Assembly: GCA_028291515.1 (NCBI GenBank)
Contig: JAQGHU010000022.1
Coordinates: 1 to 64,000 of the forward strand
Reading direction: 5' to 3'
DNA from: Schlesneria sp.
GTDB taxonomy: Bacteria > Planctomycetota > Planctomycetia > Planctomycetales > Planctomycetaceae
DNA: 64,000 nucleotides
This document shows, piece after piece, positions 8,852 through 18,003 of the stretch. How positions within the stretch are numbered: position 1 is the first letter of the stretch; every line of letters starts with the position of its first letter. Under the pieces are notes generated by a model, which ran no database searches, was not told the DNA's origin, and worked only from the letters and a program-made list of their open reading frames with translations. The translations under genes and the position numbers were made by a program.

Positions 8852-10423
8852 ATGGCCAGCAAGAAGTACTTGGGTCTCGAAGAAGCTGCGGCACTGCTGA
8901 AGATCAAGACCGAAGAATTGATCCGCATGCGTGAGAAAGGCGATATCCGCGGGTTCGCGGATCGCGGCACGTGGAAGTTCAAAGATAGTGATGTCGAAGA
9001 GTTTGCGCGACGCCGTCGGCCGGACTCGGACCCTGATGTGGCGATCATGGGAGACGACGACGACCTGGGTCGTCAGGCAACTGTGATTCGAAAAGGCCGC
9101 GATACTTCATCAGACAGTGACGTTCGCATTGTGACTGAAAGGCGGTTGACTGGAAGCAGCGCCGAACTTCCAGTGATGGACGCGAGCAAATCCGATAGCG
9201 ATGTGAAACTGATTACTGATTCGAAGCTGGGGCTGAAGTCCGATAGTGACAGCGATGTGAAGCTCGTCAATCCAGTTTCCCAGCCAGCCGATTCAGACAG
9301 CGATGTGAAGCTGGTCGATCCCGGAAAGCGCCGGATCTCGGACTCTGATAGTGATGTCCGTATCGCCCAGTCCGACAGCGATGTGAAACTCTATCCTGTT
9401 AGCGACAGCGATAGTGATGTCAAGTTGATGGATCACGGTCGCCGCGGTGACCTTTCCAGCGACAGTGATGTCGCCCTGCTCCCTTCCGATGCGGGGGGAT
9501 CTGCACTATTCGACGACGATCCTGGTATCTCCACGCTGCCAGGTGACAGTGGCATCCAACTTGTCGGTGACAGTGGAATTCGATTCGGCGGCGATAGCGG
9601 CCTGCGGATGACGAATGACAGCGGGCTGAGTCTGCAACAGCCCATGGACAGCGGTATTCTGCTGGAAGGTGATAGTGGCCTAAGTCTAGGCCACGGCGAT
9701 AGTTCGATCACCCTGTCAGACGACAGCGGTATGAAGTTGCGCGGCAGCCCGAGCGGTATCAAGCTGAAGGGTGGCGGCAGCAGCAAGAATCTACGTGGAC
9801 GAAAGCCGGAAAACCTGGACGCCACAGCCCCGATGATGTTGGCGCAAGATCGTGATGATTCAGATGATCTGAGCAAAACGTCTCCGATGATGCTGCAGCA
9901 CGACGATGCCGACGAGCTGCACGATACAATGGAAGTTCCCCTGCTCGGGGACGATGACGATAAGTCCGAAACTAGCGTCATCATGTTTGAAGATGACGAA
10001 GATGCAGATCAGTCGTCAGCCACCGTCGTGAAAAAGGGCCGCAAACCCGTCAGCGAATCGATGTTCGATCTCGAAGATGGTGAAGAGGCGGACGACGACG
10101 AACTCGAAGTCAGCGACGAAGTTCTGGGCGAAGACGACGAACTCGAAGACCTCGATGCCTTTGAAACGGACGACGACGAATTCGACGAAGGCTTCGAATC
10201 AGGTGCCAGCCGGATTGGGTTCGGTTCTCCCGCCGGAAAGATCGCTGCCCCTCAAGAGGTTGAGTGGGGAACCGGATTCTTCCTGACCCTCCTAGTTTCC
10301 TGCACGGTCCTGCTGATGGGTGCCTTGATGTCAGTCGATCTCTTGCGAACCACGTGGGCCGCCGACAGCCCCGTCTATAATGGTGAGCTGATCGGTGCCG
10401 TGGGCGGAATGTTTAGTAAATAA
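8852..10423 (+). CDS. Helix-turn-helix protein with SDSDV and DSGI repeats and C-terminal membrane segment
   Basis: A 523-residue protein of modular build. Residues 1-55 are an excisionase/MerR-like helix-turn-helix domain (LGLEEAAALLKIKTEELIRM ... GTWKFKDSDVEEF). Residues ~75-215 hold about eight copies of SDSDV followed by K/R/A-L/I. Residues ~220-305 switch to about nine copies of DSGI/L plus two residues. A strongly acidic stretch (~310-450) follows, then a hydrophobic segment near 475-495 (FFLTLLVSCTVLLMGALMSV). The protein is therefore very acidic, mostly disordered and tethered to the membrane by its C-terminus. The helix-turn-helix may bind DNA or serve as a protein interaction module. 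It is monocistronic, and its role is unknown. Confidence 0.85.
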   Translation: MASKKYLGLEEAAALLKIKTEELIRMREKGDIRGFADRGTWKFKDSDVEEFARRRRPDSDPDVAIMGDDDDLGRQATVIRKGRDTSSDSDVRIVTERRLTGSSAELPVMDASKSDSDVKLITDSKLGLKSDSDSDVKLVNPVSQPADSDSDVKLVDPGKRRISDSDSDVRIAQSDSDVKLYPVSDSDSDVKLMDHGRRGDLSSDSDVALLPSDAGGSALFDDDPGISTLPGDSGIQLVGDSGIRFGGDSGLRMTNDSGLSLQQPMDSGILLEGDSGLSLGHGDSSITLSDDSGMKLRGSPSGIKLKGGGSSKNLRGRKPENLDATAPMMLAQDRDDSDDLSKTSPMMLQHDDADELHDTMEVPLLGDDDDKSETSVIMFEDDEDADQSSATVVKKGRKPVSESMFDLEDGEEADDDELEVSDEVLGEDDELEDLDAFETDDDEFDEGFESGASRIGFGSPAGKIAAPQEVEWGTGFFLTLLVSCTVLLMGALMSVDLLRTTWAADSPVYNGELIGAVGGMFSK

Positions 10424-10865
10424 TCGCAACGCATTCATTTGAATGTGGTTGCGCTATTTGCTTGCAGCAATCCAGGCCGTTCAATAGGTCCGGCGACACC
10501 ATATTGCTGACGGTCCCGCAAATCATCGGCAGCATTCGCCGAATCCAGTTTTCCGACGCCACCAATTGACCGGTTTTGGGCCGGTATTGGTGGTATTTCC
10601 TCATGCCTCCTCTTGGCGTCTCTTTTTTTGGGAACTATAACCCGCCTCGCGATGGCTTTGGCCAGACGCTGATTGTCGCGGGAACGATAATCCGTCGAGC
10701 TGTCATCGATCGAAGTCCTGTCCTAAATCTCTCCCTAGCATCAATTGAACGATGGTTGTGGCGTCACCGATTGCGTGATGTTCCAGCTCAATGTTTGCAA
10801 CGTCGTTTGCATTCGTTGTGTTGGTGCGTCCCAGGGCAATCGCGCTATCTGCCGAGGAGTTCGCG
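10424..10865. other. Intergenic region upstream of the OmpA-like gene
   Basis: About 440 bases. The one clear structure is a hairpin at about 10559-10593: CCACCAA ... TTGGTGG closed further by ACCGG / CCGGT around a TTTTGGG loop, followed by TATTTCC. It probably terminates the preceding transcript. An in-frame extension of the OmpA-like gene to 10791 is possible but lacks a ribosome binding site. Confidence 0.4.
10559..10600 (+). terminator. Hairpin after the SDSDV-repeat gene
   Basis: A 7-bp plus 5-bp stem (CCACCAA..ACCGG / CCGGT..TTGGTGG) with a short loop is followed by a weakly T-rich stretch. It lies about 135 bases after the stop at 10423, so it is either a late terminator or an element in the leader of the next gene. 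Confidence 0.4.
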
Positions 10866-11705
10866 ATGTCACGTTGCGTTCGTATGTTTGTGTTACTGCC
10901 ACTGGCTGCCACTTTGCTGGCGGCAGGTGGGTGTAACCAAGTCCCCAGGAACTCGCTCCGCCAGAGCCAGTTGCGTGCCCATCAGTTGTACGAGCAAAAT
11001 CGACAACTGGCGATGGAACGTAACGGGATCGGCATGACTCAGTCGCAGTTGGCGGCTGAGAAGGCGCGGCTCGAGCAACAGTATCTGGCGGCCAAGCAAG
11101 GCCTGGATGCCGCCAACGCTCGCTTGGAAAACCTGCAGGCCTCCAACGGTCAGCTCGAAGACCAGATGCGTAACATCCTGACGAGCAATCGACCGAGCAG
11201 CAGCCCGCTGTCCGACGATGCGACGTTGCGATTGAAGAAGCTCAAGGATAAGTATCCCGACTTTGAATTTGATCCTCAGACGGGAGTCAGCAAGTTCTCG
11301 ACGGACCTGCTGTTTAACTCGGGTAGCGACGAAGTTCGCCCCGAAGCCTCCAAGGTGATTGCCGAATTCGCCAGCATTATGAACCAGTCGGACGCTCGAC
11401 ACCTGAAGGTGCTTGTGTCAGGCCACACGGATGACCGGCCCGTCTCCAAGAAGAACACTCAGGACAAGCACCAGGACAACATGGGCCTGTCCGCCCACCG
11501 AGCCCTGTCAGTTCTGCGAACGTTGCGGAAGTCGGGCATCGCAGAAACGCGAATGGGAGTTTCCGGTTACGGGATGCATCAACCAGTCGAACAGAATAAG
11601 TCCGAAGCTTCTCGTGCTCGCAATCGCCGCGTCGAAATCTTCGTTCTGGCTCCCGACGCCTCCGTCGCTGGGTGGGACCCCGATCCATCAGTCGAAATGC
11701 GATAG
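10866..11705 (+). CDS. OmpA-family peptidoglycan-associated lipoprotein
   Basis: A 279-residue lipoprotein that should anchor the outer membrane to the cell wall. The N-terminus is a lipoprotein signal (MSRCVRMFVLLPLAATLLAAGGC; lipobox AAGGC). A long coiled-coil region (~35-105, rich in Q, A, L and E) follows. The C-terminal OmpA/MotB domain (~140-270) contains FNSGSDEVRPEA, the peptidoglycan-binding SGHTD, LSAHRALSVL and NRRVEIFV. The start at 10866 is chosen because GAGGAG lies 7 bases before it and the signal peptide then begins correctly; the frame stays open to 10791. The coiled coil resembles Pal/YiaD-like spacers. The gene ends at a strong terminator. Confidence 0.88.
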   Translation: MSRCVRMFVLLPLAATLLAAGGCNQVPRNSLRQSQLRAHQLYEQNRQLAMERNGIGMTQSQLAAEKARLEQQYLAAKQGLDAANARLENLQASNGQLEDQMRNILTSNRPSSSPLSDDATLRLKKLKDKYPDFEFDPQTGVSKFSTDLLFNSGSDEVRPEASKVIAEFASIMNQSDARHLKVLVSGHTDDRPVSKKNTQDKHQDNMGLSAHRALSVLRTLRKSGIAETRMGVSGYGMHQPVEQNKSEASRARNRRVEIFVLAPDASVAGWDPDPSVEMR

Positions 11706-11730
11706 TCGCAGCCGCAGTTTAGGAATCACA

Positions 11731-11767
11731 ATCAGCCCGACACCTTTGTGTCGGGCTGATTTCGTTT
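11731..11767 (+). terminator. Intrinsic terminator after the OmpA-like gene
   Basis: A perfect 12-bp stem ATCAGCCCGACA / TGTCGGGCTGAT with a 6-base loop is followed by TTCGTTT. It lies 25 bases after the stop codon and sits between convergent genes, so it may serve both strands. Confidence 0.85.
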
Positions 11768-11791
11768 GAATCCACGGCTGGATTTCGCTTT

Positions 11792-13993
11792 TCAGTCCTG
11801 GTGTTTCGAGAGCAGTCGTATCAGTGTCTCCAAGTCAGCCTGCACGAGGCGAAACGCGGTCAGTGCGATTCCAAACCCAAGGACACCGCCTGCGGCCAGG
11901 GCGACGAGTTCAAATCGTCGTTCTAATCCAGCCAACACCAGAATCACGACGGCGATCATCGGGACAGACGCTGCCAGCCCCAGATAGAGCCAACATTGCT
12001 TGGCTAATCGCCTCAGAAAGACGACATCGTTGGAAGTCACTGAATCCCAGCGAATCAGGCGAGGATAGAAGCAGCGAATCGCGACAAACGTCACTCCAAA
12101 AAATGGATACGCCGCCGCAATCAGTCCGCAAAGGGCTAGCGATACGACGAAATGAGCATAGATCTGTGGCGGCACTTTCCCCAGCATCAGATGCAGCGAA
12201 ATGGGATAAGCGGGTGCTGCGATCAGCCACAGTGTCAATCCCACGATCGCCGCGAGATTTCCAAGCTCCAGGCACCGTTGACGTCGATCGCCTAGTTCTT
12301 TTGCCGACAAGGCGTGTCGCTTATCGATCTTCACTGCATGCCCGACAGACCCTGCCAGCCAGGACGCGCAACCCATTCCTGTGGGAAAGGCGATCATATT
12401 GATGATGGCCTGAATCCGCATGAAGGTCGGCTCGGCATCCGGCATCAGTTCGTAGATCTCGCGATGGTTGTAGTTAAAGTTGAACACAGCGGCGACGATG
12501 TTGGGCATGACGGTGATCAGCGAGACCGTCGTCAGCGGGAACCACCGAGCGAATCGCTGCCAACGCTTCGCATTCCCCACAATCAAGCGTCGGCCAGCCG
12601 GGTCCAGGCATAGTTCGAGTTCGCGTGCCAAATCGAGTCCGTGGGCAAACCGGATCTCAATTCGCGGATCCAGGCATTGCTCCAGAACCTGTTCTAGTCC
12701 GCCCGTATCGAAGTTGTCGGGCAGCTTCAGTTGATTGGGTGCAAGGCCGCTTCGACGAAGCTGCGTCATCGCTGCCAACTTCGATTCCCACGGTCGACTG
12801 TTCGCTCGGTCATCGAAGGGAAGCTTGCCCGTCAACAATTCCGCCAGCAGAATCCCCAGCGAATATTGATCGCTACGCCCGTCCAGATCGCTCGCTTGCC
12901 GTGAGTGACCTGGGTTGCAAGCTTCGAGTTGCTCCGGCGACATGTAAGCCAGACTGCCGCCGAAATAGGCCGCAGGAGACGAGCCTTCGATTTTGTCGCT
13001 GAAGCTGATATTGAAATCGGCCAGCTTGGGAACGCCTTCGGTCGTCAGGAGCACATTCGCAGGCTTCAGATCGCGATGCAGCACGCCTTGACGATGAGCC
13101 GAGTCAAGTGCTTGCCCCAGTTGGCTACCGACCCAGGCAACGACCTGCGGCCAAGTCATTGCGGCAACTTTGCGACGCACGGACGAATCCGACGGAATCG
13201 ACTCACCTCGCTCGTTCAGCGCCGCGTCGACGGCCTTCAAGTAGGCTCGGCCGTTCCATTGGTCAAACGGCAGCTTCCGCATGAATTTGATGACGCCGGC
13301 CAATGTTCCGCCGGCCGCATATTGCATGTACAGCAATCGCAGACCACGTTCGGGCAACGTCCGCTGGTCGTAAACTCGAATGATGTTGTTGTGATCAAGT
13401 TGAGCCAGCGTTTGCGGTTCATGCCCATGATCTGCCGAAATCTTCACCGCCACCAGCCGCTGCATCGACCTCTGGCGTGCAAGAAACACAGTCGCAAACG
13501 CCCCCTGCCCCAGTCGCAGCAGCAAATCGAAGTCGTCGATCTGCTCACCAGGTACGATTGTCAGCTTCTCGGCTGAGTCCGCCGTTCCCACGACAGTGGA
13601 TCTCATCGCGGGATCCATACCGAACAAACGCTCCAATTCGGCGACAAGATTAGGAAACCGCTTGAAGTACTCGGCCTGCGAAACATCGTCGTCGGCCTGC
13701 CGTCGGATGTGATACTCTTCGAAGATCAACGGCCCGGTGATGCACTCGTCAAGATAGGCGACTTCCGATCGATAGTCTTCGATCACCCGCTTCAGGCCGC
13801 GCTGCCAGCGTTGTTCCAGATCGAGTTTGATCAACTCGACAGTCAACTGCCGTCGCATCTCGGCAGAACAAGGCTCCAGATACTCCGCCAGGTTCGGTAC
13901 GGGACCTTCGTCCCAAGCCGCCAAAAAGGCCTCCAGCGCAGGCTCAATCTGCGACCAGTCGGCATCGGTGCTTGGAATAGACGTTTCGGACAC
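11792..13993 (-). CDS. Membrane-anchored serine/threonine protein kinase (DFN variant)
   Basis: A 733-residue Hanks-type kinase. Residues 1-150 are a helical N-terminal domain. The kinase domain has glycine loop LGQGAFATV (~161-169), catalytic Lys in AVKIS (~184), HRDLKPAN (~306-313) and APE-equivalent MSPEQ (~351). The metal-binding DFG is replaced by DFN (~326-328); the Asp is kept, so activity is plausible. An insertion of about 45 residues follows the hinge. After ~480, four or more hydrophobic segments form a membrane domain, so the kinase faces the cytoplasm. No partner gene is operonic; an ECF-type sigma factor lies 2 kb away. The substrate is unknown. Confidence 0.9.
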   Translation of the reverse strand: MSETSIPSTDADWSQIEPALEAFLAAWDEGPVPNLAEYLEPCSAEMRRQLTVELIKLDLEQRWQRGLKRVIEDYRSEVAYLDECITGPLIFEEYHIRRQADDDVSQAEYFKRFPNLVAELERLFGMDPAMRSTVVGTADSAEKLTIVPGEQIDDFDLLLRLGQGAFATVFLARQRSMQRLVAVKISADHGHEPQTLAQLDHNNIIRVYDQRTLPERGLRLLYMQYAAGGTLAGVIKFMRKLPFDQWNGRAYLKAVDAALNERGESIPSDSSVRRKVAAMTWPQVVAWVGSQLGQALDSAHRQGVLHRDLKPANVLLTTEGVPKLADFNISFSDKIEGSSPAAYFGGSLAYMSPEQLEACNPGHSRQASDLDGRSDQYSLGILLAELLTGKLPFDDRANSRPWESKLAAMTQLRRSGLAPNQLKLPDNFDTGGLEQVLEQCLDPRIEIRFAHGLDLARELELCLDPAGRRLIVGNAKRWQRFARWFPLTTVSLITVMPNIVAAVFNFNYNHREIYELMPDAEPTFMRIQAIINMIAFPTGMGCASWLAGSVGHAVKIDKRHALSAKELGDRRQRCLELGNLAAIVGLTLWLIAAPAYPISLHLMLGKVPPQIYAHFVVSLALCGLIAAAYPFFGVTFVAIRCFYPRLIRWDSVTSNDVVFLRRLAKQCWLYLGLAASVPMIAVVILVLAGLERRFELVALAAGGVLGFGIALTAFRLVQADLETLIRLLSKHQD

Positions 13994-14181
13994 GGATCAC
14001 ACCTTTAGTTCCTCAACTCTGATCGTTCAAACTACCCACCAGCATGGAAAATTTCAAAAGCAGAAGATGCCGCCATGAAAGTCCAGATTCAGCAGATATT
14101 TGGAAATCATTGGTTAGCTTACTGTGTCGTCTGGTACATTTCTCGACGTGATCAAGTTGGCTTCAACTTTGTGAGATTGTC

Positions 14182-15825
14182 ATGCGAAAGCCATACTGCA
14201 CTGCGATACCTACTTTGTCTCGGATCTGCTTTGTCCTTACGTGGATACTTGCTGGTTATTTCGACGTTGGTGGCCATGTGGTTGCTCGCGAACCGGACCA
14301 GAATTCGGCCTCACCCACCGAAACGGAAAATGCCAAGACGTTGAACTGGCGAGTGACCGCGTACTCCACCGGTGCTCCCGTGGCGGGTGCGACCGTTGAA
14401 GTTCAACGCCAGTTGACGCTCGATCAAGAGTACTTGGCTGTTCGGACACTATCTTCGAGCAAATATACGACTGACACCGAAGGAAGATTTTCTGTAACTT
14501 TTAGCCCGAATGAATTTGACCCGGAGAAGCAGTCATTGAAGATCATTATTTCGCATCCGAACTTTCTACCGAGGCAACTGCGCCCGCTCCTGCCGCGGCA
14601 TATCGAAAAATTCGCGACGGAGAATTCACTCAAGGGCGAGATGATTCGGTTACATGCTGCACGGGAGGTTCGCGGAGTTTTGCAAACCCCTGATGGTAAG
14701 CCCGCATCACAAGTTGCCATCAAAGGGATCTGCTATCCCGGTAGGCAGGAGGACATGGATCGCAAAGGGGGCGAGTGGCGGCCATCGCAAGTGACCGCGA
14801 TAACTGATGAAGACGGCGCATTCAAGGTTCTCGTGGGGGCGAATCAACCGGGCAAGTTCTGGTTCGTGCCAGAAGACTATGCCTCAAGTGGCTTTTTCGT
14901 CTCCGAACAAACAGTGGATGTGGGAACGCTCCAACTCGAAGCTGGGGTGCGAGTCAAAGGTCGGGTTCTAGACCCCGACGCGAAGCCAATCGGGTCTCTG
15001 AAAGTTGTGGCTCGTTCCATAGATCGCGATCCCCTGTTAGGGATAATGCGACATGGAGAGCGAACGGCAATAACAGATCGCGATGGACGCTTCGAGCTGG
15101 CACCGGTTCGGGCTGGCCGACATTCCTTCGACGTGATTTTGTTGTCGAACGAAGTCCCTCCTCCAATTCATTCGGGTGTCTTTCTTCCTCTTGCGCAAAA
15201 GATTTCTACAGACAGCGAAGAGATTGAACTTCAGGCTGTCCCCTCTGTTGAAATTCGAGTCACCACCGTCGATTCGAAACGTGTGCCTTCAACCCCATTA
15301 AACCTTTCGGCAACAGGTCGGTCCGAAGGTTTGATCTACAGCACCAGAAGTCTGCATCCGAAACGCGGGTTGTCGGTCCTGAAATTTCCCGCGGGTTTTA
15401 CGAAGACGACGGTCATCCTGACATCCGCGTCCGCTGACGAAGCATTGCTGCTGCGGCGATCCCCGGAACTTCCATACGAAGCGAATCCGCGCGGTTTCAC
15501 TTTCAACTCGCTTGATGCCGATGTCGAGGTTGAGATTGTCCATTTTCAGCCAACACATGTGGCAGTGAAAACAATTGACGCCAGCGGAAAGGAATATCCG
15601 GAGGCTCGCCCTACCGGAACGCTCGACACCTCGTGGATCGCCGAAACAATGGATGTCGAATTCTTTCAGCGGATAGAGAGCAATCTTTGGCGATCCCAGC
15701 CATTGATTCCCGGCGGATTGTTGACCATCACTGTGGACCAACCAGGCGTTGGGCGTGCGACAAAGCAACTTAAGATTGATGAAGGACTAATCCATGAGAT
15801 AACGCTAACGCTGATGCCTGACTGA
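14182..15825 (+). CDS. Secreted protein with carboxypeptidase-regulatory-like (Ig-fold) repeats
   Basis: A 547-residue exported protein. The signal peptide is in the first ~35 residues (hydrophobic IPTLSRICFVLTWILAGYF). The rest consists of repeated beta-sandwich units: WRVTAYSTGAPVAGATVEV (~52-70), VRGVLQTPDGKPASQVAIKG (~160-180) and VKGRVLDPDAKPIGSLKVVA (~255-275), each with the G-x-V-x-D-x2-GKP pattern of carboxypeptidase regulatory-like domains. No catalytic domain is seen. Such proteins are common in planctomycetes, often beside ECF sigma factors, as here (next gene, same strand, about 140 bases on). Probably a cell-surface or periplasmic structural protein. Confidence 0.7.
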   Translation: MRKPYCTAIPTLSRICFVLTWILAGYFDVGGHVVAREPDQNSASPTETENAKTLNWRVTAYSTGAPVAGATVEVQRQLTLDQEYLAVRTLSSSKYTTDTEGRFSVTFSPNEFDPEKQSLKIIISHPNFLPRQLRPLLPRHIEKFATENSLKGEMIRLHAAREVRGVLQTPDGKPASQVAIKGICYPGRQEDMDRKGGEWRPSQVTAITDEDGAFKVLVGANQPGKFWFVPEDYASSGFFVSEQTVDVGTLQLEAGVRVKGRVLDPDAKPIGSLKVVARSIDRDPLLGIMRHGERTAITDRDGRFELAPVRAGRHSFDVILLSNEVPPPIHSGVFLPLAQKISTDSEEIELQAVPSVEIRVTTVDSKRVPSTPLNLSATGRSEGLIYSTRSLHPKRGLSVLKFPAGFTKTTVILTSASADEALLLRRSPELPYEANPRGFTFNSLDADVEVEIVHFQPTHVAVKTIDASGKEYPEARPTGTLDTSWIAETMDVEFFQRIESNLWRSQPLIPGGLLTITVDQPGVGRATKQLKIDEGLIHEITLTLMPD

Positions 15826-15911
15826 AATTGGATAACAGGTTTTGTTTGATGTTTTGCCGCTCGCAATTCAGATGATCGGATGGATATTCGCTGTAAAGCT
15901 GTCGGAATCGG

Positions 15912-15917
15912 TATACT
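15912..15917 (+). promoter_or_regulatory. Possible -10 box TATACT before the sigma-factor gene
   Basis: TATACT matches five of six bases of the sigma-70 -10 consensus and lies about 50 bases before the start codon at 15969. The best -35 candidate (TTCGCT, 15887-15892) is weak and 19 bases away. Low certainty. Confidence 0.3.
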
Positions 15918-15968
15918 CCCTCGCTTGCATGCTAATTATTGGCCGGACTGCAAAGAGGGATCAGGATC

Positions 15969-16556
15969 ATGGACTCGGCCCAACCCCTGTCGCTGCAAAC
16001 CACGGACGAAGTGGTCGCGTTCATTGAGGCGCGACGACAGCAGTTGCTCGGATACATCAACAATAATCTCGGACCGACACTACGGCGCAAACTGGAGCCA
16101 GAAGACATCCTCCAAGAAGTCGTCGTGGCGGCACTCGCCGCACCACATCAATTTGCGGTTGCCGGTCGGGATCCGTTCAAACTACTTTGTCAAATCGCTG
16201 AACAACGAATCATCGATGCCCACCGCCACCATGTGGCAGCTCAAAAGCGGAGTGCCGAACGCGAAGTTTCGATTGAACGGCCAGCATCCGCCCCTCAAGG
16301 CTTTGGGTTTATTGATCTGCTGGTTGTCAGTATGACCTCGGCCAGTCAGGCATTCTCGCGGGACCAGAAAGAATTTCGTCTTCAGGAAGCAATCATGGGA
16401 CTTTCCGAAGACCAGCGCGAGGCATTGCGACTTCGATACGTCGAAGGATTGTCGACGAAGGATGTCGCCGAACAACTCGGCAAATCTGACGGTGCCATCC
16501 GCGTCCTGTTGAGCCGCACTCTGGCCAAGCTGCAAGAGTTGTTGGCGGATCGATGA
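15969..16556 (+). CDS. ECF-like RNA polymerase sigma factor
   Basis: A 195-residue sigma factor. Region 2 is near residues 20-90 (RKLEPEDILQEVVVAAL, then a region with FKLLCQIAEQRIIDAHR). Region 4 is at ~140-190: SEDQREALRLRYVEGLSTKD followed by the helix-turn-helix VAEQLGKSDGAIRVLLSRTL. The spacer between the two regions is about 40 residues. The ATG at 15969 is preferred to a TTG at 15939 because GAGGGA sits 9 bases ahead. No anti-sigma gene is adjacent; the neighbouring exported Ig-like protein is a candidate target or sensor, by context only. Confidence 0.85.
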   Translation: MDSAQPLSLQTTDEVVAFIEARRQQLLGYINNNLGPTLRRKLEPEDILQEVVVAALAAPHQFAVAGRDPFKLLCQIAEQRIIDAHRHHVAAQKRSAEREVSIERPASAPQGFGFIDLLVVSMTSASQAFSRDQKEFRLQEAIMGLSEDQREALRLRYVEGLSTKDVAEQLGKSDGAIRVLLSRTLAKLQELLADR

Positions 16557-16569
16557 GCTATCGAACAAA

Positions 16570-18003
16570 CTACGATTCATCCTTGCCGTGGATGCCATAT
16601 TCGTCGAGCTTCTTCTTCAGCGTCGTCCGGTGTAGCCCCAGCACACGCGCGGCCGAGGCAACCTGACCGCGATGATGTTCCAGAGTCGCTCTAAATAGCG
16701 CTGGTTCAATCAAAGTCAGGAATCGCTGATACAGCTCGGCTCCATCGTGAGCACTTTGCAATTGAGACTGAGCCCAGGTCTCTGTCAATTGCCGCAAACC
16801 ACCATCCGCGGTCGCCGCTGTCACTGCCTTCGATGGTAGTGCGGCCGGAGGTAGATGTGCGACCTCGATCAATCCGCCCCGAGCCAGAACCAGGGCATGT
16901 TCAATCGCGTTGCGCAATTCACGGACATTGCCGAACCACGGGCGGCGCTCGAGTTCGATAAGTGCCTCGCGATCCAGCATGGGCGACGGTGGCGACGACA
17001 GCCGATCAAGAAAATGCTGAGCCAACAGCGAGATATCTTCTCGTCGGTCTCGCAAAGAAGGAAGTTCCAGCTCGAATGTGACCAGCCGGAAGTACAGGTC
17101 ATGGCGAAAGGATTCTTCGGCAACGCGCTGCCGCAGATCCTGATGAGTGGCCGAAATCAATCGAAAATCGGAGTGACGTGGACTGTCGCCACCGACCGGC
17201 CAGATCTCGCCATGCTCCAAGGCTCGCAGCAATTTGACCTGCAGCGACATGGGAATGTCGGCAACTTCATCTAAGAAAATCGTCCCCCCATTCGCCTGCT
17301 CTAACAGTCCCTTCCGGGAACCCTCCGCGCCGGTGAACGCCCCCTTCACATGCCCAAACAATTCGCTTTCTGCCAGCGACGGATTTAACGCGGCCAGATT
17401 TACAGGGACGAATGGCCCATCCACCCGGCGGCTGTAGCGATGAATGGCTCGAGCCACCAATTCTTTCCCTGTACCGCTTTCACCACGCAGGTGAACACAG
17501 GCCGACGATGGCGCGACGAGAGCGATCTGCTTGAAGACCGCCTGCATCGGAGCAGACTTCCCGACCAGTCGATCTGATGCTGATCCCCCCTCAGTTCGAG
17601 TCGAAGGCGGCTCTGCTGACTCGGCCGCATTCTTGGTTGCTCGCGATGCGGCCAGCGCACGAATGATCGTTCGCTCCGCCAGTTGCAGGTCGAATGGCTT
17701 GACCAGGTATTCGAATGCCCCGCGACGCACCGCTTCCACAGCCGTCTCTAAATCACCATACGCGGTGATGATGACAACTGGTGCATCGGGAGCGATCGAA
17801 TGCAATCGCTCGATCGCCTCCAACCCGGTCATCCCTGGCAAACGCACGTCGAGAACCACGGCGTCTGGACGAACCTTCTCCGCGGCCTGCAGTCCAAGCT
17901 CCGCCGAACCGACTGCGTCCGACGTGTGGCCCAGACGTTGGGCGAGCTTGGTCAGGCCCCAGCAGATACTTTGTTCGTCATCAATGAAGAGCAGATGTGA
18001 CAT
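16570..18003 (-). CDS. NtrC-family sigma-54-dependent response regulator
   Basis: A 477-residue transcription activator. The receiver domain (1-120) has the acidic pair D8-D9, phosphoacceptor Asp52 (VVLDVRLPGMTG) and Lys102 (LVKPF). The AAA+ domain has Walker A GESGTGKE (~174-181) and the sigma-54 contact loop GAFTGA (~221-226). The C-terminus (~440-477) is a Fis-type helix-turn-helix (AARVLGLHRTTLKKKL). The start ATG at 18003 begins MSHLLFIDDEQ, typical for receivers; the open frame continues 100 codons further but is repeat-like and not receiver sequence. It is convergent with the sigma-factor gene (13-bp gap). No histidine kinase lies nearby, so it is an orphan regulator here. Confidence 0.93.
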   Translation of the reverse strand: MSHLLFIDDEQSICWGLTKLAQRLGHTSDAVGSAELGLQAAEKVRPDAVVLDVRLPGMTGLEAIERLHSIAPDAPVVIITAYGDLETAVEAVRRGAFEYLVKPFDLQLAERTIIRALAASRATKNAAESAEPPSTRTEGGSASDRLVGKSAPMQAVFKQIALVAPSSACVHLRGESGTGKELVARAIHRYSRRVDGPFVPVNLAALNPSLAESELFGHVKGAFTGAEGSRKGLLEQANGGTIFLDEVADIPMSLQVKLLRALEHGEIWPVGGDSPRHSDFRLISATHQDLRQRVAEESFRHDLYFRLVTFELELPSLRDRREDISLLAQHFLDRLSSPPSPMLDREALIELERRPWFGNVRELRNAIEHALVLARGGLIEVAHLPPAALPSKAVTAATADGGLRQLTETWAQSQLQSAHDGAELYQRFLTLIEPALFRATLEHHRGQVASAARVLGLHRTTLKKKLDEYGIHGKDES

